64,000 nucleotides of DNA, taken from Bacillota bacterium (GTDB taxonomy: Bacteria > Bacillota > Clostridia > Lachnospirales > Lachnospiraceae). Position 1 is the first letter of the stretch. Each line of letters begins with the position of its first letter. Below are positions 1-8,423 of the stretch, in pieces. The notes beneath the pieces are model-generated. The model worked only from the letters and a program-made list of their open reading frames with translations, ran no database searches and had not been told where the DNA came from. Both the position numbers and the translations under genes were made by a program. Location of the stretch: the NCBI GenBank assembly GCA_023435645.1, contig JAEYRK010000014.1, forward strand, positions 1 through 64,000, given 5' to 3'.

Positions 1-43
1 AACACATGTAGTTGACTGTTACTAATAGGTCGAGGGCTTGACC
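1..43 (+). rRNA. 23S rRNA, 3' end only
   Basis: The first bases contain the conserved 3'-terminal helix sequence of bacterial 23S rRNA (ACTAATAGGTCGAGGGCTTG, then ACC). Only the last ~43 nt lie in the window, so the gene is cut by the window edge. The 3' boundary is estimated from the end of the conserved helix. No 5S rRNA follows it; tRNA genes come directly after. Confidence 0.85.
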
Positions 44-127
44 TGAAAAGGTTGGTACAGAGAAAGAGCTTTAGGAAACTAAGGTTCTTGGAGGTTTTCA
101 TTTTCTAGTGTAGGTTTTAGTCAATAA

Positions 128-201
128 GGCCCAGTGGCTCAGTTGGTTAGAGCGCCGCCCTGTCACGGCGGAGGTCGAGGGTTCGAGTCCCTTCTGGGTC
201 G
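128..201 (+). tRNA. tRNA-Asp (GTC)
   Basis: A complete cloverleaf: acceptor GGCCCAG pairs with CTGGGTC (one G-T), the anticodon loop is CTGTCAC with anticodon GTC, the T arm has GGTTCGAGTCC, and the discriminator is G. CCA is not encoded. It lies ~85 nt after the 23S end and is probably co-transcribed with the rRNA. Confidence 0.95.
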
Positions 202-305
202 TTTACGACTGAAATATAAGTGATATGAGATTTTATTACAGTTGTAAAATGTATTACATTATTTGCAAGGATGGAATCATCTCGCAAAGAACATAATAAT
301 CCCAT

Positions 306-378
306 GGGATCTTAGCTCAGCTGGGAGAGCATCTGCCTTACAAGCAGAGGGTCATAGGTTCGAGCCCTATAGGTCCCA
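306..378 (+). tRNA. tRNA-Val (TAC)
   Basis: Acceptor GGGATCT pairs with AGGTCCC, the anticodon loop is CTTACAA (anticodon TAC), the T arm has GGTTCGAGCCC and the discriminator is A. No CCA is encoded. Member of the tRNA cluster behind the rRNA operon. Confidence 0.95.
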
Positions 379-393
379 CTTATACACAAAAAA

Positions 394-453
394 ATATGCC
401 GATGTGGCTCAATTTATGATCCTCATTCGTGAAACGATGAGGATAGACAGAGC
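394..453 (+). pseudogene. Duplicated 5' fragment of tRNA-Thr
   Basis: A 21-nt stretch starting ATATGCCGATG (394-414) is an exact copy of 493-513, that is, the leader plus 5' acceptor strand and D-stem of the intact tRNA-Thr 99 nt downstream. After base 414 the copy diverges into a small hairpin (CCTCAT...ATGAGG) and then CAGAGCA, which resembles the D-arm continuation. No anticodon arm, T arm or 3' acceptor strand can be found, so it cannot make a tRNA. Confidence 0.7.
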
Positions 454-496
454 AATCGGGCAGGGCACGTAGCTCTGACATCAAAAAACTTTATAT

Positions 497-569
497 GCCG
501 ATGTGGCTCAATTGGCAGAGCAGCTGACTTGTAATCAGCAGGTTATCGGTTCGAGTCCGATCATCGGCT
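497..569 (+). tRNA. tRNA-Thr (TGT)
   Basis: Acceptor GCCGATG pairs with CATCGGC. The anticodon stem GCTGA/TCAGC carries loop CTTGTAA (anticodon TGT). T arm GGTTCGAGTCC, discriminator T. It is the intact counterpart of the fragment 99 nt upstream. Confidence 0.95.
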
Positions 570-618
570 TCAACAATGATATATTTTAGATTGTTGTATA
601 TAATATAGTATATAATTT

Positions 619-700
619 GGATGGGTTCCCGAGTGGCCAAAGGGGGCAGACTGTAAATCTGTTAGCGACGCTTTCGAAGGTTCGAATCCTTCTCCATCCA
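619..700 (+). tRNA. tRNA-Tyr (GTA)
   Basis: A class II tRNA of 82 nt with a long variable arm. Acceptor GGATGGG pairs with TCCATCC, anticodon loop CTGTAAA (GTA), T arm GGTTCGAATCC, discriminator A. Confidence 0.95.
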
Positions 701-763
701 TTGGCGAAAGCCAAATAAGTTTACACATACTGAGAATTAAAATCGTGGACTTAAAAAAGGTGC

Positions 764-837
764 CGCGGGGTGGAGCAGTCTGGAAGCTCGTCGGGCTCAT
801 AACCCGAAGGTCATAGGTTCAAATCCTATCCCCGCAA
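764..837 (+). tRNA. Initiator tRNA-fMet (CAT)
   Basis: The anticodon loop is CTCATAA. The unpaired C1/A72 at the end of the acceptor (CGCGGGG against CCCCGCA) and the three G-C pairs in the anticodon stem (TCGGG/CCCGA) are the marks of the initiator, not the elongator, tRNA. Confidence 0.93.
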
Positions 838-943
838 CTTATTACAAGCGTAACATTGCTTCGCTTGTACATAACCAAATAGTTTCGTTTACCCAAGAAG
901 AAGCGGAGAATTCCAACTTCTGAAGGCCAACGAAGTTGACCTT

Positions 944-1016
<73 letters not shown>

Positions 1017-1027
1017 TTTTTACTTAT

Positions 1028-1100
1028 GAGATATTAGCTCAGTCGGTAGAGCACTTGACTTTTAATCAAGGTGTCCGGGGTTCGAATCCCCGATGTCTCA
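1028..1100 (+). tRNA. tRNA-Lys (TTT)
   Basis: Acceptor GAGATAT pairs with ATGTCTC, anticodon loop CTTTTAA (TTT), T arm GGTTCGAATCC, discriminator A. It is the last tRNA of the cluster and is followed at once by a terminator. Confidence 0.95.
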
Positions 1101-1105
1101 CTTAG

Positions 1106-1130
1106 AAACGACCTTATTAGGTCGTTTTTT
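1106..1130 (+). terminator. Terminator of the rRNA/tRNA cluster
   Basis: Stem ACGACCT / AGGTCGT with a 4-nt loop, followed by six T. It lies 6 nt after tRNA-Lys. Confidence 0.85.
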
Positions 1131-1162
1131 GTATATTAGAATAAGTAGAGGAGCATAACATT

Positions 1163-1577
1163 TTATTTGACAACCGGTATCCAGACCTCGCAGCAGTAAG
1201 AAATCATCTCATTGTCCTTCCAGGTAAAATTCTCTAGACTAGGGTCAAAGGCCTCGTTTTCTGAGATGTAACCTGTTCTGAACAAATCCTGTTCTATATG
1301 ATCTGAACAGCCTTCTGCCTCAGGCTCTTCCCGTTTCACGCATTTTAATCCCTATGTAGGGGGAATATTTTGTGGATTATCCCACTCAATCATTACTCTT
1401 TTGTGGACACCATTATTCGTAGCTATATCTAAATTCAATGGTAGAATTTCAGCGTTATTGAAGGTAAATTGCCTTATTAATCTAGGCCAAAGAATATGAT
1501 GGGCAGAAGGACTATTGAATTTTATTGCGAACTAGGCAGGGGTTTGGTTACCATGATATGGAACAAAGCCCATAAAA
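1163..1577 (-). pseudogene. Decayed coding remnant with two in-frame TAG codons
   Basis: One minus-strand frame can be read from about 1577 down to a TAA at 1163 and is interrupted only by TAG at 1532-1534 and TAG at 1352-1354. The conceptual product looks protein-like throughout, including HHILWPRLIRQF, VMIEWDNPQNIPP and a C-terminus ending CCEVWIPVVK. The final EVWIPV is reminiscent of the end of GyrI-like/AraC effector-binding domains, but the rest was not recognised. No start codon with a ribosome site was found. Gene decay is the simplest reading. The remaining part of the gap up to the sirtuin promoter (1578-1640) shows nothing identifiable. Confidence 0.5.
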
Positions 1578-1644
1578 CAGGATAAATAGAACATGTATTT
1601 TTATACGGATTTACCCATTAATTATTAATATTCTAATAAAATAG

Positions 1645-1672
1645 TTGACATAATAAAAAAACTAATTATGAT
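1645..1672 (+). promoter_or_regulatory. Promoter of the sirtuin gene
   Basis: TTGACA (1645-1650), a 16-nt spacer, and TATGAT (1667-1672). The first possible ATG of the sirtuin ORF (1668) lies inside the -10 box, so translation must start further downstream. Confidence 0.75.
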
Positions 1673-1721
1673 TAAAGATAGGATGATGTTGGATGCAAAA
1701 CAGGATATGGAGATGGTAACG

Positions 1722-2441
1722 ATGCTAAATGAGAACATTAATATACTAAAGCATTGGATTGAGGAAAGCAGCCACATCGTCTTCTTTGGAGGAGCCGGGG
1801 TATCTACAGAGAGTGGAATACCGGATTTTAGAAGCGCTGACGGTCTTTATAGACTGCAGTTTGATGATCCGCCGGAGGTTATTCTGAGCCATTCCTATTT
1901 TACTCTGAACACGGAAATGTTTTATAGGTTCTACAGAGAAAGAATGATTTATGCTGAAGCCAAACCAAATAATACCCATAAAAAGCTTTATGATCTGGAA
2001 AGCCGGGATAAACTGAAGGCTGTGATTACGCAGAATATAGATGGCTTGCATCAGGAGGCAGGAAGCCGGAAGGTCTTGGAGCTTCATGGATCAATTCATA
2101 GGAATTATTGTATCGAATGCAATCAATTCTATCCCTTGGAAAAGATTCAAAATTCTGTTTCAATACCACGATGTGAATGCGGAGGTATCATAAAACCGGA
2201 TGTGGTTCTGTATGAAGAGGAATTGGACCAGAAGGTATTATCCGAGTCCATTCAAATGATTACAAGCGCAGACCTCCTCATCGTAGGAGGAACCTCCTTA
2301 AGTGTATATCCAGCAGCTGGCTTGCTTCAGTATTATAAGGGATGTCGCATGGTCTTAATAAATAAATCTGTTACACCATATGACATGGAAGCGGATTTAC
2401 ATATTCAAGCCGGACTGGGAGCGGTGTTTTCAGAAATCTAA
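1722..2441 (+). CDS. Sir2-family NAD-dependent protein deacylase (sirtuin)
   Basis: A cytoplasmic sirtuin that removes acyl groups from lysines using NAD. The family motifs are all present: GAGVSTESGIPDFRS for NAD binding near the N-terminus, TQNIDGLH, the catalytic His in LELHGS, a zinc site CIEC...CEC, and GTSLSVYPAA. The length (~239 aa) fits bacterial Sir2. The longest ORF starts at 1668, but that codon overlaps the -10 box of the promoter. The ATG at 1722 has GGAG at a 9-nt spacing and gives the normal family N-terminus (MLNENINILKHWI). The gene is followed ~80 nt later by a kinase-like gene on the same strand and may be co-transcribed with it. Confidence 0.92.
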   Translation: MLNENINILKHWIEESSHIVFFGGAGVSTESGIPDFRSADGLYRLQFDDPPEVILSHSYFTLNTEMFYRFYRERMIYAEAKPNNTHKKLYDLESRDKLKAVITQNIDGLHQEAGSRKVLELHGSIHRNYCIECNQFYPLEKIQNSVSIPRCECGGIIKPDVVLYEEELDQKVLSESIQMITSADLLIVGGTSLSVYPAAGLLQYYKGCRMVLINKSVTPYDMEADLHIQAGLGAVFSEI

Positions 2442-2522
2442 GTGAGCTCAGCGATAAGCTGCCCAAGGATTATAGTAGTATAAAAAGAAGTCGCCTGTCA
2501 TCAGGTGCAGAAAGAAGAAGCT

Positions 2523-3020
2523 ATGGCAAAGGTAATTATATTGTGTGGCAAAATTGCCAGCGGAAAGTCCTATTATGCAAATAAACTAAAAGAGCAAAGC
2601 AATGCCATTATCCTATCAGTGGATGAGCTTATGCTTCGCCTGTCTGATTCCTGCTTAGGGCAACAGCATGATGATACGGCACGCAGATGTGAACGCTACT
2701 TCTATCATTTAGCTGAACAGATGATACACAGTGAGATAGATGTAATTATAGATTACGGATATTGGTCCAGAAGGGATCGGGAGGAAGCAAAGGAGTTTTT
2801 CAGAAAGAAGGGAATTAAAGTGGAGCTGCATTATATCCAGATTTCTGAGGAACAGCGCATAAAGCAACTGGAAAGCAGAAACAACAGCCTGATTGCTGAA
2901 AGAGAGAAAAATGAAGCAGGTAGGGTATATATTATTGATGAATTACTACGGGAAAGACTCGATGCTAAATTCGAAGATCCTTTAGAGGAGGAAGTGGATG
3001 AGCTAATTGCAAAGAATTGA
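2523..3020 (+). CDS. P-loop kinase-like ATP-binding protein
   Basis: A ~165-aa protein with a Walker A motif at the N-terminus (LCGKIASGKSYYANKL) and the layout of small AAA_33/zeta-type P-loop kinases, including a VDVIIDYGYWSRRDREEAKEF segment typical of the family's mid region. The substrate cannot be told from sequence; related proteins phosphorylate small molecules or nucleotides. The GTG at 2505 opens the longest ORF, but the ATG at 2523 follows AAAGAAGAAG and gives MAKVIILCGK, the usual start. It lies downstream of the sirtuin, with no terminator seen between them. Confidence 0.75.
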   Translation: MAKVIILCGKIASGKSYYANKLKEQSNAIILSVDELMLRLSDSCLGQQHDDTARRCERYFYHLAEQMIHSEIDVIIDYGYWSRRDREEAKEFFRKKGIKVELHYIQISEEQRIKQLESRNNSLIAEREKNEAGRVYIIDELLRERLDAKFEDPLEEEVDELIAKN

Positions 3021-3119
3021 GAGAGATGGACCGGTAAGACGAGAGTACAATGAATAAAGTTTGGGGACTGGACAGAGGATACATAGTTCAGTAGATAGGG
3101 TTACTTGCGGGAGGAATAT

Positions 3120-5327
3120 ATGAGACGGACGATACCAAAGAATAGAATTGTACCACTAGTTATTTTTGCTTTAGCAGGCACCATGATATCATTGATTTTA
3201 GTCATGCTTTATATGAAGCATATTGTTAATGAGAGTTATAACGAAACGCTTCAAACCTATGATTTATTGTCTGAGGATACCACAAAGCAAATTAGGGAAG
3301 GCTTTCAGGAGAAAGAGGAATATATTCAGACAGCTGCCAATTTGATTGGACAGAAAGGCACACTGGATCGAGACAGTAGGATGGAAGCCTTAAGGATTCT
3401 GGCAGAGGATGAGGATTACCTGAGCATGGTGATCGTGGATGCTTCAGGAAAAGGAATAAACTCTGCCGGGATAGATGTAAATTACGGTCAGGAGCAACTC
3501 TTTCAGAATGGAATGAAGGGAACTTCGGATATTACTATGACGATGGAGGAGGGAATACCAGCATTGGTTTATTCCGCACCCATCTATCATCAAGGAGAAG
3601 CTCTGGGGGTATTAATTGCCACACAGAAAGCCAGTCTGGATGATCTCGGTGAAATTTCAATAAATCCTAACGATTATAAGGTAAATGATATCTACATAAT
3701 GAATGAGCGGAAGGAACTTGTAGCTTACCAAAAGGAGCTCTTATCAACAGAGTTCAACTATGAAGAAATTACGGCTGAAGGTTTTTTATTTAGAGAAGGA
3801 GAAAGATATTCCGTTGTAACCGGATTTCAATTGCTCAGTAATCCAATTGGCAGCAAATTAAGTAAAGTATGGTTTCATAAACCGCTTGAAATAAAGGAAT
3901 GGACTGTATTGATTGGCAGGTCGGATATAATTCCTCCTGTGACACAAAATATCATACGAATCACGAAGCTGCTATGTGTTGTTATTTTAATTGGAATATT
4001 GCTATTGTTTCTTATATTATTCATATATCTGAGAAGCTTTAATAAGAAGATGCTTCAAATGCTTTATCTGGATCCTGTTACTGGTGGAAGTAACTGGTAT
4101 AAGTTTCGAATTGATGTAAGCAAGCATCTGGACAGCAAAGGTTTTCATAAGAAGAAATTCGCGATAGTTAACTTTGATATCAATCGCTTTAAAATCATTA
4201 ACGATTCCTTCGGACATCAGAAGGGTGATGAGGTACTGAAAGAAATCTATCATCTGATTAAGAAGTGGGTCAGACCTGAAGAACCCTTCACCAGATACTC
4301 TGCAGACCAGTTTTATATCCTGATGGAGTATCAGCATCCGGAAGAGGTGAGCAAACGGATTTTGGATTTAAACAATCGTTTGCACCAGTATAAGTACACA
4401 AAAACGGTTAAATTTTATTTTGGAGTCTTCTTTATTACGGAAAGGAAGGACTCCGTCGACAGGATGGGGGAATTCGCCAGTATCGCAAAGCTAAAAATCA
4501 AGGGCAGCAGCGAGGAAATCATCTCATTCTTTGATGACAATTCCAGAGCAAGGCTTCTAGAGGAGGAAAAGATAGAGAAAACCATGTATGAAGCGCTACA
4601 GAATAATGAGTTCATGGTCTATCTTCAACCGAAGTATACGATGGAAGAAGAGAAGATAAGCGGTGCTGAAGCCTTGGTCCGTTGGAATAAGGAGGACGGG
4701 AGTCTGCTATCCCCCAGCTTCTTTATACCGATTTTCGAAAAGAATGGATTTATCACGGAACTGGATATGTACATGCTTAGGAATGTATGCTGGATCCAGA
4801 AAAGCTGGTTGGATAAGGGTTATAGACCCCTGCCCTTATCTGTGAATATCTCCCGAATTCATTTTGCTAATCCCAATCTGGCGGAGATGATCAAGGATAT
4901 CGTGGATGAATATGAAATTCCCCATGAGCTGGTAGAGCTGGAGCTATCGGAAAGTGCGTTCCTACAGAATAAGCAGATGCTGATTGGTACGGTTACTATA
5001 CTTAGAGAGTATGGATTTGTAGTATCCATGGATGATTTTGGTGCGGGCTATTCCTCTTTAAATTCCCTGAAGGATCTTCCCCTGGATATCGTAAAGCTGG
5101 ACGGTGAGCTCTTTCGTATCACTGATGAGGTGGAGCGGGGTCAGACCGTAATTAGGAATACCATTTCTATGGCGAAGGATCTTCATATGAAGGTGGTAGC
5201 GGAGTGCATCGAAACAAGGGAACAGGTGGAATTTCTTAGTTCTGTCGGTTGCGACATCATTCAAGGCTACTATTATGCTAAACCAATGCCGGTGGAGCAG
5301 TTTGAAAATCGTTATCTTGAGCAATAA
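3120..5327 (+). CDS. Membrane cyclic-di-GMP phosphodiesterase (degenerate GGDEF + EAL)
   Basis: About 735 aa. Membrane segments near residues 12-32 and 277-304 enclose an extracytoplasmic Cache-like sensor region. It is followed by a GGDEF domain whose signature is degenerate (SADQF at ~394-398), so diguanylate cyclase activity is not expected. The EAL domain keeps the key residues: EAL at ~517-519, SVNISR, LELSES, DDFGAGYSSL, DIVKLDGEL and VVAECIET. It should hydrolyse c-di-GMP at the membrane, perhaps with the dead GGDEF domain acting as a GTP sensor. The start is ATG 3120, preceded by GGGAGG at 5 nt; the TTG at 3105 opening the longest ORF lies upstream of that ribosome site. In this window the plausible targets of c-di-GMP control are the flagellar and Tad pilus loci. 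Confidence 0.9.
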   Translation: MRRTIPKNRIVPLVIFALAGTMISLILVMLYMKHIVNESYNETLQTYDLLSEDTTKQIREGFQEKEEYIQTAANLIGQKGTLDRDSRMEALRILAEDEDYLSMVIVDASGKGINSAGIDVNYGQEQLFQNGMKGTSDITMTMEEGIPALVYSAPIYHQGEALGVLIATQKASLDDLGEISINPNDYKVNDIYIMNERKELVAYQKELLSTEFNYEEITAEGFLFREGERYSVVTGFQLLSNPIGSKLSKVWFHKPLEIKEWTVLIGRSDIIPPVTQNIIRITKLLCVVILIGILLLFLILFIYLRSFNKKMLQMLYLDPVTGGSNWYKFRIDVSKHLDSKGFHKKKFAIVNFDINRFKIINDSFGHQKGDEVLKEIYHLIKKWVRPEEPFTRYSADQFYILMEYQHPEEVSKRILDLNNRLHQYKYTKTVKFYFGVFFITERKDSVDRMGEFASIAKLKIKGSSEEIISFFDDNSRARLLEEEKIEKTMYEALQNNEFMVYLQPKYTMEEEKISGAEALVRWNKEDGSLLSPSFFIPIFEKNGFITELDMYMLRNVCWIQKSWLDKGYRPLPLSVNISRIHFANPNLAEMIKDIVDEYEIPHELVELELSESAFLQNKQMLIGTVTILREYGFVVSMDDFGAGYSSLNSLKDLPLDIVKLDGELFRITDEVERGQTVIRNTISMAKDLHMKVVAECIETREQVEFLSSVGCDIIQGYYYAKPMPVEQFENRYLEQ

Positions 5328-5400
5328 GCAATGTATCATAGAGGAAGATTGTAAATTAATTATCAATAATGGATCAAAATAAAGCAAATGTGTGTGAATA

Positions 5401-5503
5401 TTGACAGTTGCTTTGCACCTCTTTTTATTGTATATTTAGTAATATATGCATTACAATATAACAGGAATGGAACTCCATTCCTGTTATGAATGTCCGCGAG
5501 GGC
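5401..5503 (+). promoter_or_regulatory. Promoter-like box and structured leader of tkt
   Basis: A TTGACA (5401-5406) is followed by only weak -10 candidates. Downstream, ATAACAGGAATGGA and TCCATTCCTGTTAT (5458-5487) form a 14-bp near-perfect palindrome with a 2-nt centre, and TCCGC-GAG-GGCGGA (about 5491-5503) forms a second small hairpin. Neither has a U-tract. They lie 50-95 nt ahead of the tkt start and may be leader structures or a DNA operator. Confidence 0.45.
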
Positions 5504-5553
5504 GGAGTAGCATACCGATAAAATTTATATACTTATACAAGGAGGAAATATAA

Positions 5554-7536
5554 ATGAGCAATATTGATACAATGTCAGTAAATGCGATCAGAGTGCTGTC
5601 AGCAGACGGCGTTCAGAAAGCAAATTCGGGACATCCGGGACTTCCGCTTGGAGCAGCAGCCATGGCTTATGAGTTATGGGCAAAGCATATGAAACACAAT
5701 CCTGCTAATCCGAAGTGGCCAAACAGGGACAGATTCGTTCTATCCGGCGGACATGGTTCCATGCTGCTGTACTCTCTGTTACATTTATTCGGCTATGGTC
5801 TGACCTCTGAGGATCTCTCCCAGTTCCGTCAGGAGAATTCCTTAACACCGGGACATCCTGAGTATGGTCATACCGTTGGAGTGGAAGCGACTACCGGACC
5901 TCTGGGAGCAGGTATGGCAATGGCAGTTGGTATGGCGATGGCAGAGGCTCATCTTGGTGCGAAGTTCAACAAGGAGGGTTATCCTGTTGTTGACCACTAT
6001 ACCTTCGTACTCGGCGGTGACGGCTGTATGATGGAGGGTATTACCTCGGAGGCAATGTCTCTGGCAGGAACCCTTGGCTTAGGTAAGTTAATTGTATTAT
6101 ATGATTCTAATAAAATCTCCATCGAGGGAAGCACGGATATCGCCTTCACAGAGGACGTTAAGAAGCGCTTTGAGGCCTTCGGCTTCCAGACCCTTGTAGT
6201 TGAGGATGGTAACGATCTGGCAGAAATCGGAGCTGCAATCGAAGCAGCAAAGGCTGATTTAACCAGACCTACCATGATTACTGTTAAGACCAAGATTGGC
6301 TTCGGCAGCCCGAGAGAGGGCATGGCAAGTGCCCATGGTGAGCCTCTTGGAGCAGATAATATAAAAGCAATGAGAGAGAAGTTAGGCTGGACCTCTGAGA
6401 CAGCGTTCGAGGTTCCGGAGGAGATCTATGATAACTATAGAGCAATCGGTAAGAAGCTTTCAGGCTATGAGGAGGAATGGAACAAGCTCTTTGCAGATTA
6501 TTGCAAGGAATTCCCTGAGATGAAGGAAACCTGGGAGAAATACCATAATGAGAAGGCAGCCGTAAGCTTAATCGACAATGATGAGTTCTGGGCTTATGCT
6601 GACAAGCCGGAAGCTACCAGAAACCTTTCCGGACAGATCATTAACCGCATTAAGAATATTCTTCCGAATTTCTTCGGAGGCTCTGCGGATCTGGCTCCTT
6701 CCACGAAGACCTATATGAATGATATGGGCGACTTCTCCAAGGAGGATTATGCAGGACGTAATCTTCATTTTGGAGTTAGAGAACTGGCGATGGCAGGCAT
6801 CGGAAACGGCTTGGCGCTACATGGCGGTCTGAAGCCTTATGTTTCCACCTTCTTCGTATTCAGTGATTATGTAAAGCCAATGGCAAGACTGGCAGCTTTG
6901 ATGGGGCTTCCTGTTACCTATGTACTCACCCATGACAGCATCGGTGTAGGAGAAGACGGACCCACGCATGAGCCGATCGAACAGCTGGCTATGCTTCGTG
7001 CTATGCCGAACTTTACCGTATTCCGTCCTGCAGATGCAACGGAGTGTATTGCGGCCTGGTATTATGCAATTACTTCTACGAAGACTCCTACCGCTTTGGT
7101 GCTTACCCGTCAGAACCTGCCTCAGTTGGCTGGCTCCTCCAAGGAAGCATTAAAGGGTGCCTATGTAGTATCTGATTCTAAGAAGAGTACACCGGATGCA
7201 ATTATCATTGCCAGCGGTTCCGAGGTAGAATTGGCACTGAATGCCCAGGCTGAGCTTCAGAAGGATCAAGTGGATGTTAGAGTTGTCAGCATGCCTTCCA
7301 TGGATTTATTCGAAGAACAGTCCGAGACCTATAAGGAAAGCATCCTTCCGAAGAGTGTAAGAGCAAGAGTAGCGGTAGAAGCATTGTCTGATTTCGGCTG
7401 GGGTAAGTATGTTGGCCTGGACGGAACAACAGTAACGATGAAGGGCTTCGGCGCATCCGCTCCTGCCGGTATTCTATTTAAGAAATTCGGCTTCACTACC
7501 GAGAATGTAGTAAAGGCTGTTAAGAGCGTATTATAG
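5554..7536 (+). CDS. tkt: Transketolase
   Basis: A full-length (660 aa) thiamine-diphosphate transketolase that transfers two-carbon units between ketose and aldose phosphates in the pentose phosphate pathway. N-terminal ANSGHPGLPLGAA, a GDG motif in LGGDGCMMEG for TPP/Mg binding, the catalytic Glu in FGVRELAMAG, and the central THDSIGVGEDGPTHEP segment are all present. The start has AAGGAGG 6-7 nt upstream. It has its own leader and a terminator, so it is probably monocistronic. Codon use is rich in highly expressed codons compared with neighbours, as expected for a central metabolic enzyme. Confidence 0.97.
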   Translation: MSNIDTMSVNAIRVLSADGVQKANSGHPGLPLGAAAMAYELWAKHMKHNPANPKWPNRDRFVLSGGHGSMLLYSLLHLFGYGLTSEDLSQFRQENSLTPGHPEYGHTVGVEATTGPLGAGMAMAVGMAMAEAHLGAKFNKEGYPVVDHYTFVLGGDGCMMEGITSEAMSLAGTLGLGKLIVLYDSNKISIEGSTDIAFTEDVKKRFEAFGFQTLVVEDGNDLAEIGAAIEAAKADLTRPTMITVKTKIGFGSPREGMASAHGEPLGADNIKAMREKLGWTSETAFEVPEEIYDNYRAIGKKLSGYEEEWNKLFADYCKEFPEMKETWEKYHNEKAAVSLIDNDEFWAYADKPEATRNLSGQIINRIKNILPNFFGGSADLAPSTKTYMNDMGDFSKEDYAGRNLHFGVRELAMAGIGNGLALHGGLKPYVSTFFVFSDYVKPMARLAALMGLPVTYVLTHDSIGVGEDGPTHEPIEQLAMLRAMPNFTVFRPADATECIAAWYYAITSTKTPTALVLTRQNLPQLAGSSKEALKGAYVVSDSKKSTPDAIIIASGSEVELALNAQAELQKDQVDVRVVSMPSMDLFEEQSETYKESILPKSVRARVAVEALSDFGWGKYVGLDGTTVTMKGFGASAPAGILFKKFGFTTENVVKAVKSVL

Positions 7537-7568
7537 TAAAAGTTACACAGAATAAACAGTTGTTAGTC

Positions 7569-7610
7569 CGGCCCATCCCCAGGAGAGAACCTGATGGATG
7601 GGCCGGCTTT
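7569..7610 (+). terminator. Terminator after tkt
   Basis: An 11-bp stem CCGGCCCATCC / GGATGGGCCGG followed by CTTTATG. The stem is very stable but the U-tract is short. Confidence 0.7.
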
Positions 7611-7647
7611 ATGAGACCAATTCTAATTGAATTTTAATATACATGTA

Positions 7648-7676
7648 TTGAAAAAGTACCATGTAACCGATACAAT
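7648..7676 (+). promoter_or_regulatory. Promoter of the two-component operon
   Basis: TTGAAA (7648-7653), a 17-nt spacer, and TACAAT (7671-7676), ~40 nt before the response regulator start. Confidence 0.7.
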
Positions 7677-7715
7677 GTAAAAGAGATAAGCAGGTGAGGT
7701 AAGGAGGGAATCTAT

Positions 7716-8393
7716 ATGGCAAAGATCTTGATCGTAGAGGATGAGATAAAGATTGCAAGGTTTTTAGAGCTGGAGCTAAAGCATGAGGGCTATGAGGTCC
7801 TGATCGCAGGGGATGGAAGAACAGGACTGGAGAAGGCTACGAAGGAAAAAGTGGATCTGATCATCCTGGATTTGATGCTGCCGGGACTGAGTGGCATCGA
7901 GGTTTGTCGTAGAATACGTTTAGATTCCCAGGTCCCGATCATTATGCTGACTGCGAAGGACGATGTTACAGATAAAGTAGCGGGACTGGATACCGGAGCG
8001 GACGATTATATGACCAAGCCCTTTGCTATAGAAGAATTATTAGCCAGAATCCGTGTTGCTTTAAACAGAAGAAGGCATACGGGAGAACCCAAGGTAGAGA
8101 TTCTTCAGTATGGGGACTTATTGATCAACCTTACCAGCCACAGTGCACATTTCCGGGAGGAGGAGCTGCAACTGACCAAGAAGGAATATGAACTGCTGGA
8201 ATATATGCTTCGGAATAAGAATGTGGTACTGACCAGAGAGCAGCTGCTCAACCATGTATGGGATTATGAATACTTTGGGGATACCAATGTTGTGGATGTC
8301 TACATCCGTTATCTCAGACAAAAGATAGATGAAAAGTATGGTATAAGGCTGATTTCCACCGTTCGTGGAGTGGGATATATTATCAAAGATTAG
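7716..8393 (+). CDS. OmpR/PhoB-family response regulator
   Basis: 225 aa. An N-terminal receiver domain has acidic residues VEDE at 7-10, the phospho-acceptor Asp near 52 (IILDLMLPG), the conserved Thr in MLTAKDD and Lys in TKPFA. It is followed by a C-terminal winged-helix DNA-binding domain (LTKKEYELLEYM, VDVYIRYLRQKID, RGVGY). AGGAGGG precedes the start. It is paired with the histidine kinase 30 nt downstream, which presumably phosphorylates it. The regulon and signal are not evident from the neighbours. Confidence 0.95.
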   Translation: MAKILIVEDEIKIARFLELELKHEGYEVLIAGDGRTGLEKATKEKVDLIILDLMLPGLSGIEVCRRIRLDSQVPIIMLTAKDDVTDKVAGLDTGADDYMTKPFAIEELLARIRVALNRRRHTGEPKVEILQYGDLLINLTSHSAHFREEELQLTKKEYELLEYMLRNKNVVLTREQLLNHVWDYEYFGDTNVVDVYIRYLRQKIDEKYGIRLISTVRGVGYIIKD

Positions 8394-8423
8394 AAGGGAG
8401 AAGGCATCGCTTTCGCCGACCAG

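Noticed and set aside
263..472. 69-codon ORF in the tRNA cluster
   Set aside because: It runs straight through tRNA-Val and the tRNA-Thr fragment; the RNA reading explains the sequence.
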